Below, piece by piece: positions 1-8,103 of a stretch of DNA of 64,000 bases. Position numbers and translations under genes: made by a program. The stretch is from Geodermatophilus arenarius (lineage in GTDB: Bacteria > Actinomycetota > Actinomycetes > Mycobacteriales > Geodermatophilaceae): positions 56,961-120,960 of the forward strand of contig NZ_JBHSGR010000016.1 in assembly GCF_042654585.1 (NCBI RefSeq). Direction: 5' to 3'. How positions within the stretch are numbered: the first letter of the stretch is position 1; each line of letters starts with the position of its first letter. The notes below the pieces were generated by a model. That model saw only the letters and a program-made list of their open reading frames with translations, searched no databases and was not told where the DNA came from.

Positions 1-101
1 GGCGCTGGAGACGGTGCTGCTCACGGTCCCTGCAACGGCGCCCGCCGGGAGGCTCATTCCCCGGCCGCGGGAAGTCGGCGGCGGTCCGCGCGACCGCTGG
101 A

Positions 102-107
102 TACAGT
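102..107 (+). promoter_or_regulatory. -10 element (TACAGT) of ybaK, leaderless type
   Basis: TACAGT fits the actinobacterial TAnnnT -10 and ends 8 nt before a GTG. Transcription would begin at or next to the start codon. No Shine-Dalgarno is visible. This supports the GTG at 116 over any upstream start. Confidence 0.55.
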
Positions 108-115
108 CCCCCGCC

Positions 116-589
116 GTGGCGGCGACCCCCGCGGTGCGGGCCCTGGAGAAGGCCGGGGTGGCGCACACCCTGCACCCCTACGACCCCGAGCACCCCGGCG
201 ACCAGGGCCACGGCGAGGCCGCGGTGGCCGCTCTCGGCGCCGACCCGCGCCAGGTGTTCAAGACGCTGGTCACCCGCGTCGACGGCACGCTCACCGTCGC
301 CGTCGTCCCGGTGAGCGGCACCCTCGACCTCAAGGCACTGGCCGCCGCGGCGGGCGGGCGCAAGGCGGCGATGGCCGACCCGGCCGACGCCGAGCGCACC
401 ACCGGCTACGTCCTCGGCGGGATCAGCCCGCTCGGCCAGCGCAAGGCGCTGCCCACCGTGGTCGACGACTCGGCGCTGGGCTTCGCGACGGTGATGGTCA
501 GCGCCGGCCGGCGCGGGCTGCAGGTGGAGCTGCCACCGGCCGACCTGGTCCGCCTGACCCGCGCCCGCACCGCCCCGATCGGCCGCTGA
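116..589 (+). CDS. ybaK: Cys-tRNA(Pro)/Cys-tRNA(Cys) deacylase, YbaK/EbsC family
   Basis: Editing enzyme that hydrolyses cysteine mischarged on tRNA(Pro) in the cytosol. The 157 residues cover the whole single-domain YbaK fold (E. coli YbaK is about 159 aa). Visible landmarks are the VFKTLV segment with the conserved lysine near residue 49, the TLDLKALAAA helix and the GGISPLGQRKALP loop near residues 105-117. The frame is open to position 14, but those extra residues are not family-like, and the -10 at 102-107 points to the GTG at 116. It converges on the membrane gene to its right across a long hairpin. Family assignment is firm; substrate is inferred from the family. Confidence 0.9.
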   Translation: MAATPAVRALEKAGVAHTLHPYDPEHPGDQGHGEAAVAALGADPRQVFKTLVTRVDGTLTVAVVPVSGTLDLKALAAAAGGRKAAMADPADAERTTGYVLGGISPLGQRKALPTVVDDSALGFATVMVSAGRRGLQVELPPADLVRLTRARTAPIGR

Positions 590-593
590 GGTC

Positions 594-657
594 CCGCGAT
601 CACGGCGCCGTGACCACGATCCGGCCCCGCGGTGTGGTCGCGGCGCCGTGATCGCGG
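594..657. terminator. Bidirectional hairpin between convergent genes
   Basis: Two 24-nt arms (594-617 and 634-657) pair with a single G-U wobble around a 16-nt loop. It sits between the convergent stops of ybaK and the spermidine-synthase-like gene, so it can terminate both. There is no U-tract, as is common in high-GC actinobacteria. Confidence 0.65.
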
Positions 658-669
658 AGAACTCACCGA

Positions 670-2229
670 CTACGAGCCGGGGGCGCCGTAGGGGGTGAGC
701 AGCTGGTCGACCGGCGCGGCGTCGTCGGTGAGCACCTGCGCGTCGCCCGCGAGGGCGGCCACCTCCCCGTCCGAGGCGACCTGCCAGGCGGAGTCCTGCG
801 CCAGCAGCGCCCCCGCCAGCGCGGCCTCGTCCAGCGGCCGGTGCGAGGCGACCGCGACGACGTTGCCGCCGTCCTCTCCGGCCAGCACCGGGGCGCGGGC
901 GAGCAGCAGCACGTGCGGCCACACCGCGCGCATCGTGGCCAGCTCCGCGCGGACGAAGCCCAGCGGCGGGTGGTCGATGAGGTTGGCGACGTACACGCCG
1001 TCGTCGGTGAGCGCCCGCTCGACCAGCTCCAGCGCCTCCACGGTGGTCAGCTGCCACGGCACCGACAGGCCGCCGAAGGCGTCGCCGACGACGAGGTCGC
1101 GGGTGCCGGCGGGCTCGGCGGCCAGCCCCACGCGGGCGTCGCCGACCCGCACCCGCAGCTGCTGCGAGGTCTCCAGGCCCAGCTGCTCGCGGTCGATCGC
1201 GACGACGCCGGGGTCGACCTCGAGCACCAGGCTCTCGGTGCCGGGACGCACCTCGGCGAGGTAGCGCGGCACCGTCGCGCCGCCGCCGCCAAGGTGCAGC
1301 GCCGACAGCGGCTGCCCCGCGGGGGCCAGGACGTCGGTGACCGCGGCGATCGCCCGGACGTACTGGAACTCCAGGTACGTCGGGTCGGCGAGGTCGACGT
1401 AGCTGTGCCGCAGCGTGTCCAGCACCAGCACCCGGCCGGTCTCCCGCTCGGGGTCGGCCACCACGCGGGCGCAGTGGTAGGAGGTCTCCTCCTCGCACGG
1501 CGTCGGCGCGACCGCCGCCAGCAGCGACCCGGCGACGGCGAGCAGCAGCAGCGCCGTCGGCACGCGCCCCGCCCCACCCGGCGACCGGCGCCGGAGCAGC
1601 AGGAACACGGCGACGCCGGCGACGACGGTCACGAGCCCGGTGCCGACGAGGATGCCGCTGCTGGGGAAGACCGCGACGAGCACGAAGCCGGTGGCGAAGG
1701 TGGCCGCGATCCCGCCGAGCGTGCCGATGCCCGACAGCTTCCCGACCACCGACCCGGTCTCGGCCAGGCTGGCCAGTTGCAGCTTCACCACCATCGGCGG
1801 CACCGCCGACAGCAGCGTCGCGGGCACCACGATGGCGACGGCGGCCAGCAGCAGCACGGCCCCGGCGTCGGGACCGGTGAGGAACGACCCGGTGAAGCGC
1901 ACCAGCGGCAGGACGGCGATCACCAGCGCCCCGCCGGCGACCAGCAGCGGCGCGATCAGCCCGCGCGGGTCGCGGCGGTCGGCGGTGGCGCCCCCGGCCC
2001 AGGCGCCGACCGCGATCGCGGCCAGCGCGAAGCCGATGACCGCGGTGTTGGTCTGCAGCGTGATGCCCACGTAGGGGGCGATCAGCCGCAGCCCGACGAT
2101 CTCCAGCACGAGCACCGCGCCGGAGGCGAGGAAGGTGACCCCGGCGGCCACCCAGCCGGGCAGCACGGGCCCGGTGGGCGTCTCGGCGGGCGGGTCGGAC
2201 GGGACGACGGCGGACGCGCGCTCGCTCAG
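670..2229 (-). CDS. Fused membrane / spermidine synthase-like protein
   Basis: Polytopic membrane protein fused to a soluble methyltransferase-like domain of the polyamine synthase family. About seven hydrophobic helices fill residues 20-250. The C-terminal half carries the SAM-type loop LHLGGGGATVPRYL, the acidic strand VLEVDPGVV and LVVGDAFGG. A true aminopropyltransferase activity is not demonstrated by sequence. The start is odd: a GAGGAG Shine-Dalgarno directly after the SRAP stop is followed 7 nt later by CTG-AGC, and there is no ATG/GTG/TTG until a GTG at 2166. I annotate CTG at 2229 (519 aa); the alternative is 498 aa. It lies 11 bp behind the SRAP gene and is probably cotranscribed with it. 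Confidence 0.75.
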   Translation of the reverse strand: MSERASAVVPSDPPAETPTGPVLPGWVAAGVTFLASGAVLVLEIVGLRLIAPYVGITLQTNTAVIGFALAAIAVGAWAGGATADRRDPRGLIAPLLVAGGALVIAVLPLVRFTGSFLTGPDAGAVLLLAAVAIVVPATLLSAVPPMVVKLQLASLAETGSVVGKLSGIGTLGGIAATFATGFVLVAVFPSSGILVGTGLVTVVAGVAVFLLLRRRSPGGAGRVPTALLLLAVAGSLLAAVAPTPCEEETSYHCARVVADPERETGRVLVLDTLRHSYVDLADPTYLEFQYVRAIAAVTDVLAPAGQPLSALHLGGGGATVPRYLAEVRPGTESLVLEVDPGVVAIDREQLGLETSQQLRVRVGDARVGLAAEPAGTRDLVVGDAFGGLSVPWQLTTVEALELVERALTDDGVYVANLIDHPPLGFVRAELATMRAVWPHVLLLARAPVLAGEDGGNVVAVASHRPLDEAALAGALLAQDSAWQVASDGEVAALAGDAQVLTDDAAPVDQLLTPYGAPGS

Positions 2230-2240
2230 GGGACGGCTCC

Positions 2241-2987
2241 TCAGAAGAGCGCGGGCTGGTCGGCCGGGGCGCTGGTGCCCTCGACGCGGGCGACCAGTTC
2301 GGCGCCGTTGTTGCGGACGTTGTTCACCGCGGGGCTCACCGGGCGCAGCTCCAGCCCCTCGACCAGCGACGGCGGGGTCGGCTCCGCCAGCGCCTCGACG
2401 TCGTCGCGGGCCGGGTCGAGCCAGTCGGCCCAGCGCTCGCGCGGCAGCACCAGCGGCATCCGGTCGTGGATCTCGGCGAGCGCGCCGACGGCGGGCGCGG
2501 TGACCACCGTGCAGGTGTAGAGCCGGTCCTCGCCCTTGCCCCACACCTCGTAGAGCCCGGCCATGGCCAGCACCGACCCGTCGGCGGGGGTGATGAAGAA
2601 CGGCTGCTTGCCGGGCGAGTCGAGCTTCCTCTGCCACTCGTACCAGCCGTCGGCCGGGACCAGGCACCGGCGGGAGCGGGCGGCCGAGCGGAAGGCCGGC
2701 TTCTCGGTGAGCGACTCGACGCGGGCGTTGAGCAGCCGGTTGCCGACCGAGACGTCCTTGGCCCAGGAGGGCACCAGGCCCCAGCGGACGGAGCGAAGCT
2801 CGCGGTGCCCGGCGCCGGTGGGGCTGCCCTCCGGGTCGCGCTCGCGCTTGGTGCGGACCACGTAGACGTCCTTGGTCGGCGCGACGTTGTAGTCGGCCCG
2901 CAGCGGCTCCTGCCCCTCCGCGGGGACTGCCTCGAACTCGACGACGAGGTCCTCGGGACGGCGGGTGGCGGCGTAGCGACCGCACAT
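2241..2987 (-). CDS. SRAP (HMCES/YedK-type) abasic-site crosslinking protein
   Basis: SRAP proteins covalently trap abasic sites in single-stranded DNA through the amino-terminal cysteine exposed after Met removal. This 248-aa protein starts MCGRYA, so Cys2 is in place. The other family blocks are present in order: NVAPT, RWGLVPSWA, NARVESLTEKPAFR, RCLVPADGWYEW with the catalytic-site glutamate, and IHDRMPLVL with the histidine. Length is normal for a bacterial member. It heads a two-gene unit with the downstream membrane/spermidine-synthase-like gene and is divergent from the aldehyde dehydrogenase. Confidence 0.93.
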   Translation of the reverse strand: MCGRYAATRRPEDLVVEFEAVPAEGQEPLRADYNVAPTKDVYVVRTKRERDPEGSPTGAGHRELRSVRWGLVPSWAKDVSVGNRLLNARVESLTEKPAFRSAARSRRCLVPADGWYEWQRKLDSPGKQPFFITPADGSVLAMAGLYEVWGKGEDRLYTCTVVTAPAVGALAEIHDRMPLVLPRERWADWLDPARDDVEALAEPTPPSLVEGLELRPVSPAVNNVRNNGAELVARVEGTSAPADQPALF

Positions 2988-3132
2988 GGCTGGTCCTCCC
3001 GGCTGTCGGGCCGGCCCGGGACGGGCCCGCGGGACCGACTCTAGGCGGGACCGGGGACAGCGGGAGTGCCCCGCCGGACCCCGGGTAGGCCCGGGGTGCA
3101 GACCCCGGCGAGCAGAGACGAGGATCACGCGA

Positions 3133-4596
3133 GTGACCGCGACCCAGAACCCCCCGCAGCAGCAGCCGAAGACCGCGAGCGAGTCCGCCGAGCGGCGCTA
3201 CGCGACGGTCGACCCCTTCACCGGGGAGACCGAGAAGGAGTTCGACTTCACGCCCACCGAGGCCATCGACGGGATCATCGGGACCGCGCACGCCGCCTAC
3301 CAGGAGTGGCGGCAGCGCACGGTCGAGGAGCGCGCCGGTGTCGTCCGTCGCGCGGCGGAGCTGATGGACGAGCGCCGCGACGAGCTGGCCGCGCTCGCCA
3401 CGAAGGAGATGGGCAAGCGCCGCGAGGAGGCCGCCGGCGAGCTGTTCCTGTGCTCGATGATCCTCAACTACTACGCCGACAACGGCCCGGCCTTCCTGCA
3501 GCCCACCCCGATCCAGCCGCTGCTGGGCAAGGGCGAGGCCGTCGTCGAGACGCAGCCGGTGGGCGCGCTGCTGGCCATCGAGCCGTGGAACTACCCCTAC
3601 TACCAGGTCGTCCGCGTAGCCGGCCCGAACCTCGTGCTCGGGAACACCGTGATCCTCAAGCACGCCGAGATCGTCCCGCAGTGCGCGCAGGCCATCGAGC
3701 AGCTGTTCACCGACGCCGGCGCCCCCGAGGGCGTCTTCACCAACACCTTCCTGCGCATCGCCGACGTCGAGCAGGTCATCGCCGACCCGCGCATCGCGGG
3801 CGTGACCCTGACCGGCAGCGAGCGCGCCGGCAGCGCGGTGGGCGCCCTGGCCGGCAAGCACCTGAAGAAGTCGGTGCTCGAGCTCGGCGGGAGCGACCCG
3901 TTCATCGTCCTGGACGCCGAGAACGTCGGCGCCACGGTCAAGGCCGCGACCACCGGCCGGATGCAGAACACCGGCCAGGCGTGCATCGCCGCCAAGCGGC
4001 TGATCGTCACCGAGGACGCCTACGAGCCGTTCGTCGCCGGCCTGCGGCAGGCGTTCTCCACCTTCTCCCCCGGCGACCCGGCGGACCCGGACACGACGCT
4101 GGCGCCGCTGTCGTCGGAGCAGGCCGCGAAGGACCTGCACGCCCAGATCCAGGACGCCGTCGACAAGGGCGCCACCGTGCTCGCCGGTGGTGGCCGCCCC
4201 GACCTGCCGGGCGCGTTCGTCGAGCCGACCCTGCTGACCGACGTGACGCCCGAGATGCGCGCGTACCACGAGGAGCTCTTCGGGCCAGCCGCCGTCGTCT
4301 ACAGGGTCAAGGACGCCGACGAGGCCGTCGCCCTCGCCAACGACAGCGTCTACGGGCTCGGCGCGACCGTGATGAGCAGCGACCTCGACCGCGCGCGGGC
4401 GGTGGCCGAGCGGATCGAGGCCGGGATGGTCTGGATCAACCAGCCCACCGGCTCCTCCCCCGAGCTGCCCTTCGGCGGGATCAAGCGGTCGGGCTACGGC
4501 CGCGAGCTCTCCGAGCTGGCGATGTTCGAGTTCGCCAACCGGCGGCTCCTGCGCACCGTGCCGGCCAAGAAGGCCGAGAAGCCGCAGGCCGGCTAG
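3133..4596 (+). CDS. NAD(P)-dependent succinate-semialdehyde dehydrogenase family protein
   Basis: Aldehyde dehydrogenase superfamily enzyme (487 aa) oxidising an aldehyde, probably succinate semialdehyde, to the acid. Visible motifs are IEPWNYPYYQ (substrate/cofactor pocket), LTGSERAGSAVG (Rossmann loop), LELGGSDP with the general-base glutamate, GQACIAAKRL with the catalytic cysteine, and the C-terminal ELPFGGIKRSGYGREL block. GTG at 3133 is preceded by GAGG about 10 nt upstream; roughly the first 25 residues are a Gln/Pro-rich extension. No GABA transaminase gene is nearby, so the physiological substrate is an inference from subfamily-like sequence (GabD1/GabD2 type of mycobacteria). Confidence 0.87.
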   Translation: MTATQNPPQQQPKTASESAERRYATVDPFTGETEKEFDFTPTEAIDGIIGTAHAAYQEWRQRTVEERAGVVRRAAELMDERRDELAALATKEMGKRREEAAGELFLCSMILNYYADNGPAFLQPTPIQPLLGKGEAVVETQPVGALLAIEPWNYPYYQVVRVAGPNLVLGNTVILKHAEIVPQCAQAIEQLFTDAGAPEGVFTNTFLRIADVEQVIADPRIAGVTLTGSERAGSAVGALAGKHLKKSVLELGGSDPFIVLDAENVGATVKAATTGRMQNTGQACIAAKRLIVTEDAYEPFVAGLRQAFSTFSPGDPADPDTTLAPLSSEQAAKDLHAQIQDAVDKGATVLAGGGRPDLPGAFVEPTLLTDVTPEMRAYHEELFGPAAVVYRVKDADEAVALANDSVYGLGATVMSSDLDRARAVAERIEAGMVWINQPTGSSPELPFGGIKRSGYGRELSELAMFEFANRRLLRTVPAKKAEKPQAG

Positions 4597-4646
4597 GGCG
4601 GGCCGAGCGTGAGCGGCGTCGTCCGGACCGGGCAGGATGGTCCCCC

Positions 4647-5927
4647 GTGAGCCAGGTCTGGACGACGCCGCACCGCCCGACCCCCGTGGACGCGGTCGTC
4701 CCGCTGCCCGGGTCCAAGTCGATCACCGCGCGGGCGCTGGTCCTCGCGGCGCTCGCCGACGGCCCGAGCCGCGTCGTGCGCCCGCTGCGGGCCCGCGACA
4801 CCGACCTCATGGCCGCCGGCCTGCGCGCGCTCGGCGTCGGGATCGCCGAGGACGGCGCCGACTGGCTGGTCACCCCCGCGCGGCTGCGCGGCCCGGCGGA
4901 GGTCGACGCCGGGCTGGCCGGCACCGTGCTGCGCTTCCTGCCGCCGGTGGCCGCCCTCGCCGACGGCCCGGTCCGGCTCGACGGCGACCCGCGGCTGCGC
5001 GAGCGCCCGAACGCCGGGCTGATCGCCGCGCTCCGCGACCTCGGCGTCGAGGTCGACGACGGCGGCCGCGGCCGGGCGCCGTTCACCGTGCACGGCACCG
5101 GCGCGGTCCGCGGCGGGGCGGTGACCGTCGACGCGAGCGAGTCCTCGCAGATCGTCTCGGGGCTGCTGCTGGCCGCCGCCCGGTTCACCGACGGGATCGA
5201 CCTCGCCCTGGCCGGCGGGGTGCCGTCGATGCCGCACGTGGAGATGACCGTCGCCGCGCTGCGCGAGCACGGCGCCGACGTCGTCGCCACCGACCGCGGC
5301 TGGCGGGTCGCCCCCGGCCCGCTCGCGGCGCTGGACCGCGTCGTCGAGCCCGACCTGTCCAACGCCGCGCCCTTCCTCGCCGCGGCGCTGGTCACCGGCG
5401 GGCGGGTCACCGTGCCCGACTGGCCGGCGGCCACCACCCAGCCCGGCGCGCAGCTGGACGCGCTGCTGGGCGCGATGGGCGCCGAGGTCGAGCGGACGCC
5501 GGACGGCCTGCGGGTCACCGGCACCGGCCGCATCGCCCCGCTGGTCGCCGACCTGGGCGACGTCGGCGAGCTGACCCCGGTGCTCGCCGCGCTGTGCGCG
5601 CTGGCCGACGGGCCCTCCCGCCTGACCGGCATCGCCCACCTGCGCGGCCACGAGACCGACCGCATCCAGGCCCTCGACGAGGTGCTCACCGCCGTCGGCG
5701 CCCGCGTGCGCCAGCTGCCCGACGGCCTGGAGGTCGAGCCGGGCCCGCTCCGGGCGGCGCTGCTGGACTCCTACGCCGACCACCGCATGGTGCACGCCGC
5801 CGCCGTCCTCGGCCTGGCCGTCGACGGCGTGCGGGTCTCCGGGCCCGAGGCGGTCACCAAGACGCTGCCGGACTTCCGCGAGCGCTGGGCGGGCATGCTC
5901 GCCGCGACCGCGGGGGTGGCCTCCTGA
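4647..5927 (+). CDS. aroA: 3-phosphoshikimate 1-carboxyvinyltransferase (EPSP synthase)
   Basis: Sixth step of the shikimate pathway: transfers enolpyruvyl from PEP to shikimate-3-phosphate. The 426-aa protein has the N-terminal PLPGSKSITARALVLA signature, the AGTVLRFLPPVAAL PEP-site strand, a SSQIVSGLLLAA block and the C-terminal DSYADHRMVHAAAV signature. GTG at 4647 gives the expected N terminus; CAGGAT ends 8 nt before it and may be a weak -10. The stop codon overlaps the next gene, rsgA. The aroA-rsgA pair followed by hisN nearby is a common actinobacterial arrangement. Confidence 0.96.
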   Translation: MSQVWTTPHRPTPVDAVVPLPGSKSITARALVLAALADGPSRVVRPLRARDTDLMAAGLRALGVGIAEDGADWLVTPARLRGPAEVDAGLAGTVLRFLPPVAALADGPVRLDGDPRLRERPNAGLIAALRDLGVEVDDGGRGRAPFTVHGTGAVRGGAVTVDASESSQIVSGLLLAAARFTDGIDLALAGGVPSMPHVEMTVAALREHGADVVATDRGWRVAPGPLAALDRVVEPDLSNAAPFLAAALVTGGRVTVPDWPAATTQPGAQLDALLGAMGAEVERTPDGLRVTGTGRIAPLVADLGDVGELTPVLAALCALADGPSRLTGIAHLRGHETDRIQALDEVLTAVGARVRQLPDGLEVEPGPLRAALLDSYADHRMVHAAAVLGLAVDGVRVSGPEAVTKTLPDFRERWAGMLAATAGVAS

Positions 5928-6940
5928 GCCGCCGCCACGACAGCCGCTCGGACGAGGACGACGTCCGGGTCCGGCCCAACCGGCGCGGCTCCCGCCCGCG
6001 CACCCGCACCCGGCCGGCGCACGCCGACGCCGTCCCCGGCCTGGTGATCGCGGTCGACCGCGGCCGGATGACCGTCCGGATCCCCGGTCCCGACGGCGCC
6101 CCGCTCGAGGTGACCGCGATGCGCGCCCGGGAGCTGGGGCGGCACGGCGTCGTCGTCGGGGACCGGGTGCGGCTGGTCGGCGACACCAGCGGCCGGCCCG
6201 ACGCCCTCGCCCGGATCGTCGTCATCGAGGAGCGGACGACGTCGCTGCGGCGCACCGCCGACGACACCGACCCCACCGAGCGGGTCGTGGTGGCCAACGC
6301 CGAGCAGCTCGTCGTCGTCACGTCGGTGACCGACCCCGACCCGGCGCTGGGGTTCCTCGACCGCTGCCTGGTGGCCGCCTACGCCGGCGGGCTGGAGCCG
6401 CTGTTCTGCCTGACCAAGACCGACCTGGCCAGCCCGCAGGCGCTGCTGGACCGGTACGCCGGGCTGGACGTCGGCGCGGTGGCGGTGTCCAGGGAGACGC
6501 CGCTGGACCCGCTGCTCGAGCGGCTGGAGGGGCGCACCAGCGTGTTCGTGGGCCAGTCGGGCGTGGGCAAGTCGACCCTGGTGAACCGGCTGGTGCCCGA
6601 GGCCGGCCGGGCCACCGGCGAGGTGACGAAGATCGGCAAGGGGCGGCACACGTCGTCGTCGGCGGTGCTGTTCGACCTGCCCGGCGGCGGCACGATCGTC
6701 GACACCCCCGGCATCCGCTCCCTGGGCCTGGCGCACGTCACCGCCGACGACGTCGTCGCGGCCTTCGACGACCTCGCCGAGGCCGCCGTCGACTGCCCGC
6801 CCGGGTGCGGGCACTCCGCCGACGACCCCGACTGCGCGCTGGACGCCTGGGCGGCCGACGGCCCGCCCGGCCGCGCCGAGCGGCTGGCCAGCGTGCGGCG
6901 GCTGCTGGACGCCGTGGGCCAGCTCGGCCCCGGTCACTGA
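5924..6940 (+). CDS. rsgA: Ribosome small subunit-dependent GTPase A
   Basis: Circularly permuted GTPase that acts in late 30S maturation. Order of motifs in 338 aa: N-terminal OB-fold, TKTD (G4) near residue 165, GQSGVGKSTL (G1) near 208, DTPGIRS (G3) near 262, then a zinc-binding knuckle CPPGCGHSADDPDC near 292. The family's N-terminal DEDDVRVRP block is present 9 residues in, but no ATG, GTG or TTG lies upstream of it in frame. The only plausible start is CTG-AGC at 5924, sharing CTGA with the aroA stop. Translation is probably coupled to aroA. Function is firm; the CTG start is an inference. Confidence 0.93.
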   Translation: MSRRHDSRSDEDDVRVRPNRRGSRPRTRTRPAHADAVPGLVIAVDRGRMTVRIPGPDGAPLEVTAMRARELGRHGVVVGDRVRLVGDTSGRPDALARIVVIEERTTSLRRTADDTDPTERVVVANAEQLVVVTSVTDPDPALGFLDRCLVAAYAGGLEPLFCLTKTDLASPQALLDRYAGLDVGAVAVSRETPLDPLLERLEGRTSVFVGQSGVGKSTLVNRLVPEAGRATGEVTKIGKGRHTSSSAVLFDLPGGGTIVDTPGIRSLGLAHVTADDVVAAFDDLAEAAVDCPPGCGHSADDPDCALDAWAADGPPGRAERLASVRRLLDAVGQLGPGH

Positions 6941-6954
6941 GGAGAGGAGCCTCC

Positions 6955-7386
6955 GTGGAGCAGCGGGTCCACTTCCTCACGCTGGCCACCGCCGACCTCG
7001 ACGCCGCGCGACGGTTCTACGTCGAGGGACTCGGCTGGACGCCGCTGCTCGACGTGCCCGGCGAGATCGTCTTCTTCCAGGTCGCGCCGGGCACGGTGCT
7101 GGCCTTCTTCGAGACGGCGCAGTTCGCCCGGGACCTCGGCACCGGGCCCGCCCGGCCGGAGGTGTCCGGGCTGACACTGGCGCACAACGTCGGCGACCGC
7201 GACGCCGTCGCCGCGCTGTGCGAGCGGATGGCCGCCGCGGGCGGCACCGTGCTCACCCCGCCCGAGGAGGGTGCCTTCGGCGGCGTCTTCCACGCGCTGG
7301 TGCGCGACCCCAACGGTGTCGTCTGGGAGATCGGGCACAACCCCGGCTGGTCGGTCGACGCCGACGGGACCGTCCGGCTCGGCTAG
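6955..7386 (+). CDS. VOC family (glyoxalase/dioxygenase-fold) protein
   Basis: Single vicinal-oxygen-chelate protein of 143 aa with paired beta-alpha-beta-beta-beta modules: ATADLDAARRFYVEGLGW opens module one and GLTLAHNVGDRDAV opens module two. It ends with the typical DPNGVVWEIGHNPGW strand containing a metal-ligand glutamate. GTG at 6955 is preceded by a strong GGAGAGGAG 5-14 nt upstream, 14 nt after the rsgA stop, so it may be in the same transcript. Substrate unknown. Its stop codon shares CTAG with the stop of the convergent gene. Confidence 0.82.
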   Translation: MEQRVHFLTLATADLDAARRFYVEGLGWTPLLDVPGEIVFFQVAPGTVLAFFETAQFARDLGTGPARPEVSGLTLAHNVGDRDAVAALCERMAAAGGTVLTPPEEGAFGGVFHALVRDPNGVVWEIGHNPGWSVDADGTVRLG

Positions 7387-8009
7387 CCCCGTCCGGGACG
7401 CGCGAACAGCCCGTCGGGCACCGGCTCGTCGACCGCCTCGATGCGCAGGTCGTGCGTCTCGCCCGCGTGGGTGCCGTCCAGCGCCTCCGCCCACACGCAC
7501 ACGCCGGTCCGCAGGTCGAGCCGGACGAGGTGCGCGGTCGGGTACTCCACGCCCTCCGGGACGCTCCCCCACTCGAGCTCGTCGACCCGGCGGCTGCGCA
7601 GCAGCGGGCAGCAGCCGCAGCGCGGCTCGTACCGGTCGGTGGGCACGACCAGCGCCTCCCAGGCCGGGCGGCCGGCGTGCTCGACCTCGCGCAGGCCGTC
7701 GACGGTCAGCGCCGGCCCGGCGGGCGCCCCGGTGTCCGGGTCGACGCCGTCGGCGAGCTCCCGCGGCCGCAGCTCGGCCACCCAGCGGTAGTCCTGCCAC
7801 ATCGGGTCCTCGCCCGCGCCGGCCTCCCGGACGACGCCGAGCAGCCGGCAGGCGGCGTCCTCGACCCGGAGCCGGTCCGGCCGGCGCAGCCAGGCGCGGA
7901 CCGGCTCGGACCACGTCCACCCGCGGCGCCGGCGCTCGGTGAACCGCAGCGTCGTCCACCGGTCCGGGGAGGACCGGGCGAGCGCGCGGAAGGCGTCGGC
8001 GTCGGGCAC
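7383..8009 (-). CDS. Conserved hypothetical protein with RCGCCPLL motif
   Basis: Not recognised with certainty. From GTG at 8009 it encodes a 208-aa soluble protein without signal peptide or helices. Its beta-rich pattern (WTTLRFTERRRR, RPDRLRVED, GRPAWEALVV) resembles LolA-like lipid-carrier folds that bind a hydrophobic ligand, but this is only a resemblance. A cysteine cluster RCGCCPLL lies near residue 150 and could bind metal. CACACT, a weak -10-like hexamer, ends 7 nt before the start. The gene converges on the VOC gene with overlapping stop codons. Confidence 0.6.
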   Translation of the reverse strand: MPDADAFRALARSSPDRWTTLRFTERRRRGWTWSEPVRAWLRRPDRLRVEDAACRLLGVVREAGAGEDPMWQDYRWVAELRPRELADGVDPDTGAPAGPALTVDGLREVEHAGRPAWEALVVPTDRYEPRCGCCPLLRSRRVDELEWGSVPEGVEYPTAHLVRLDLRTGVCVWAEALDGTHAGETHDLRIEAVDEPVPDGLFARPGRG

Positions 8010-8103
8010 ACCCGGCAGTGTGGTCCCCGGCCGGGGCACCTGTCCCGCGGACGGTCGTGCTCGGCCCACAGGGGTGTGCAGAGCACGAGCGTCGGCAGGA
8101 GGA

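Noticed and set aside
14..115. N-terminal extension of the YbaK gene to a start at 14.
   Set aside because: The extra 34 residues are not family-like, and a -10 element sits 8 nt before GTG 116.
670..4269. A very long minus-strand open frame spanning the spermidine-synthase-like gene and running antisense through SRAP upstream sequence and the aldehyde dehydrogenase.
   Set aside because: Only 670-2229 has family motifs; the rest is Arg/Gly/Ala-rich antisense sequence typical of high GC.
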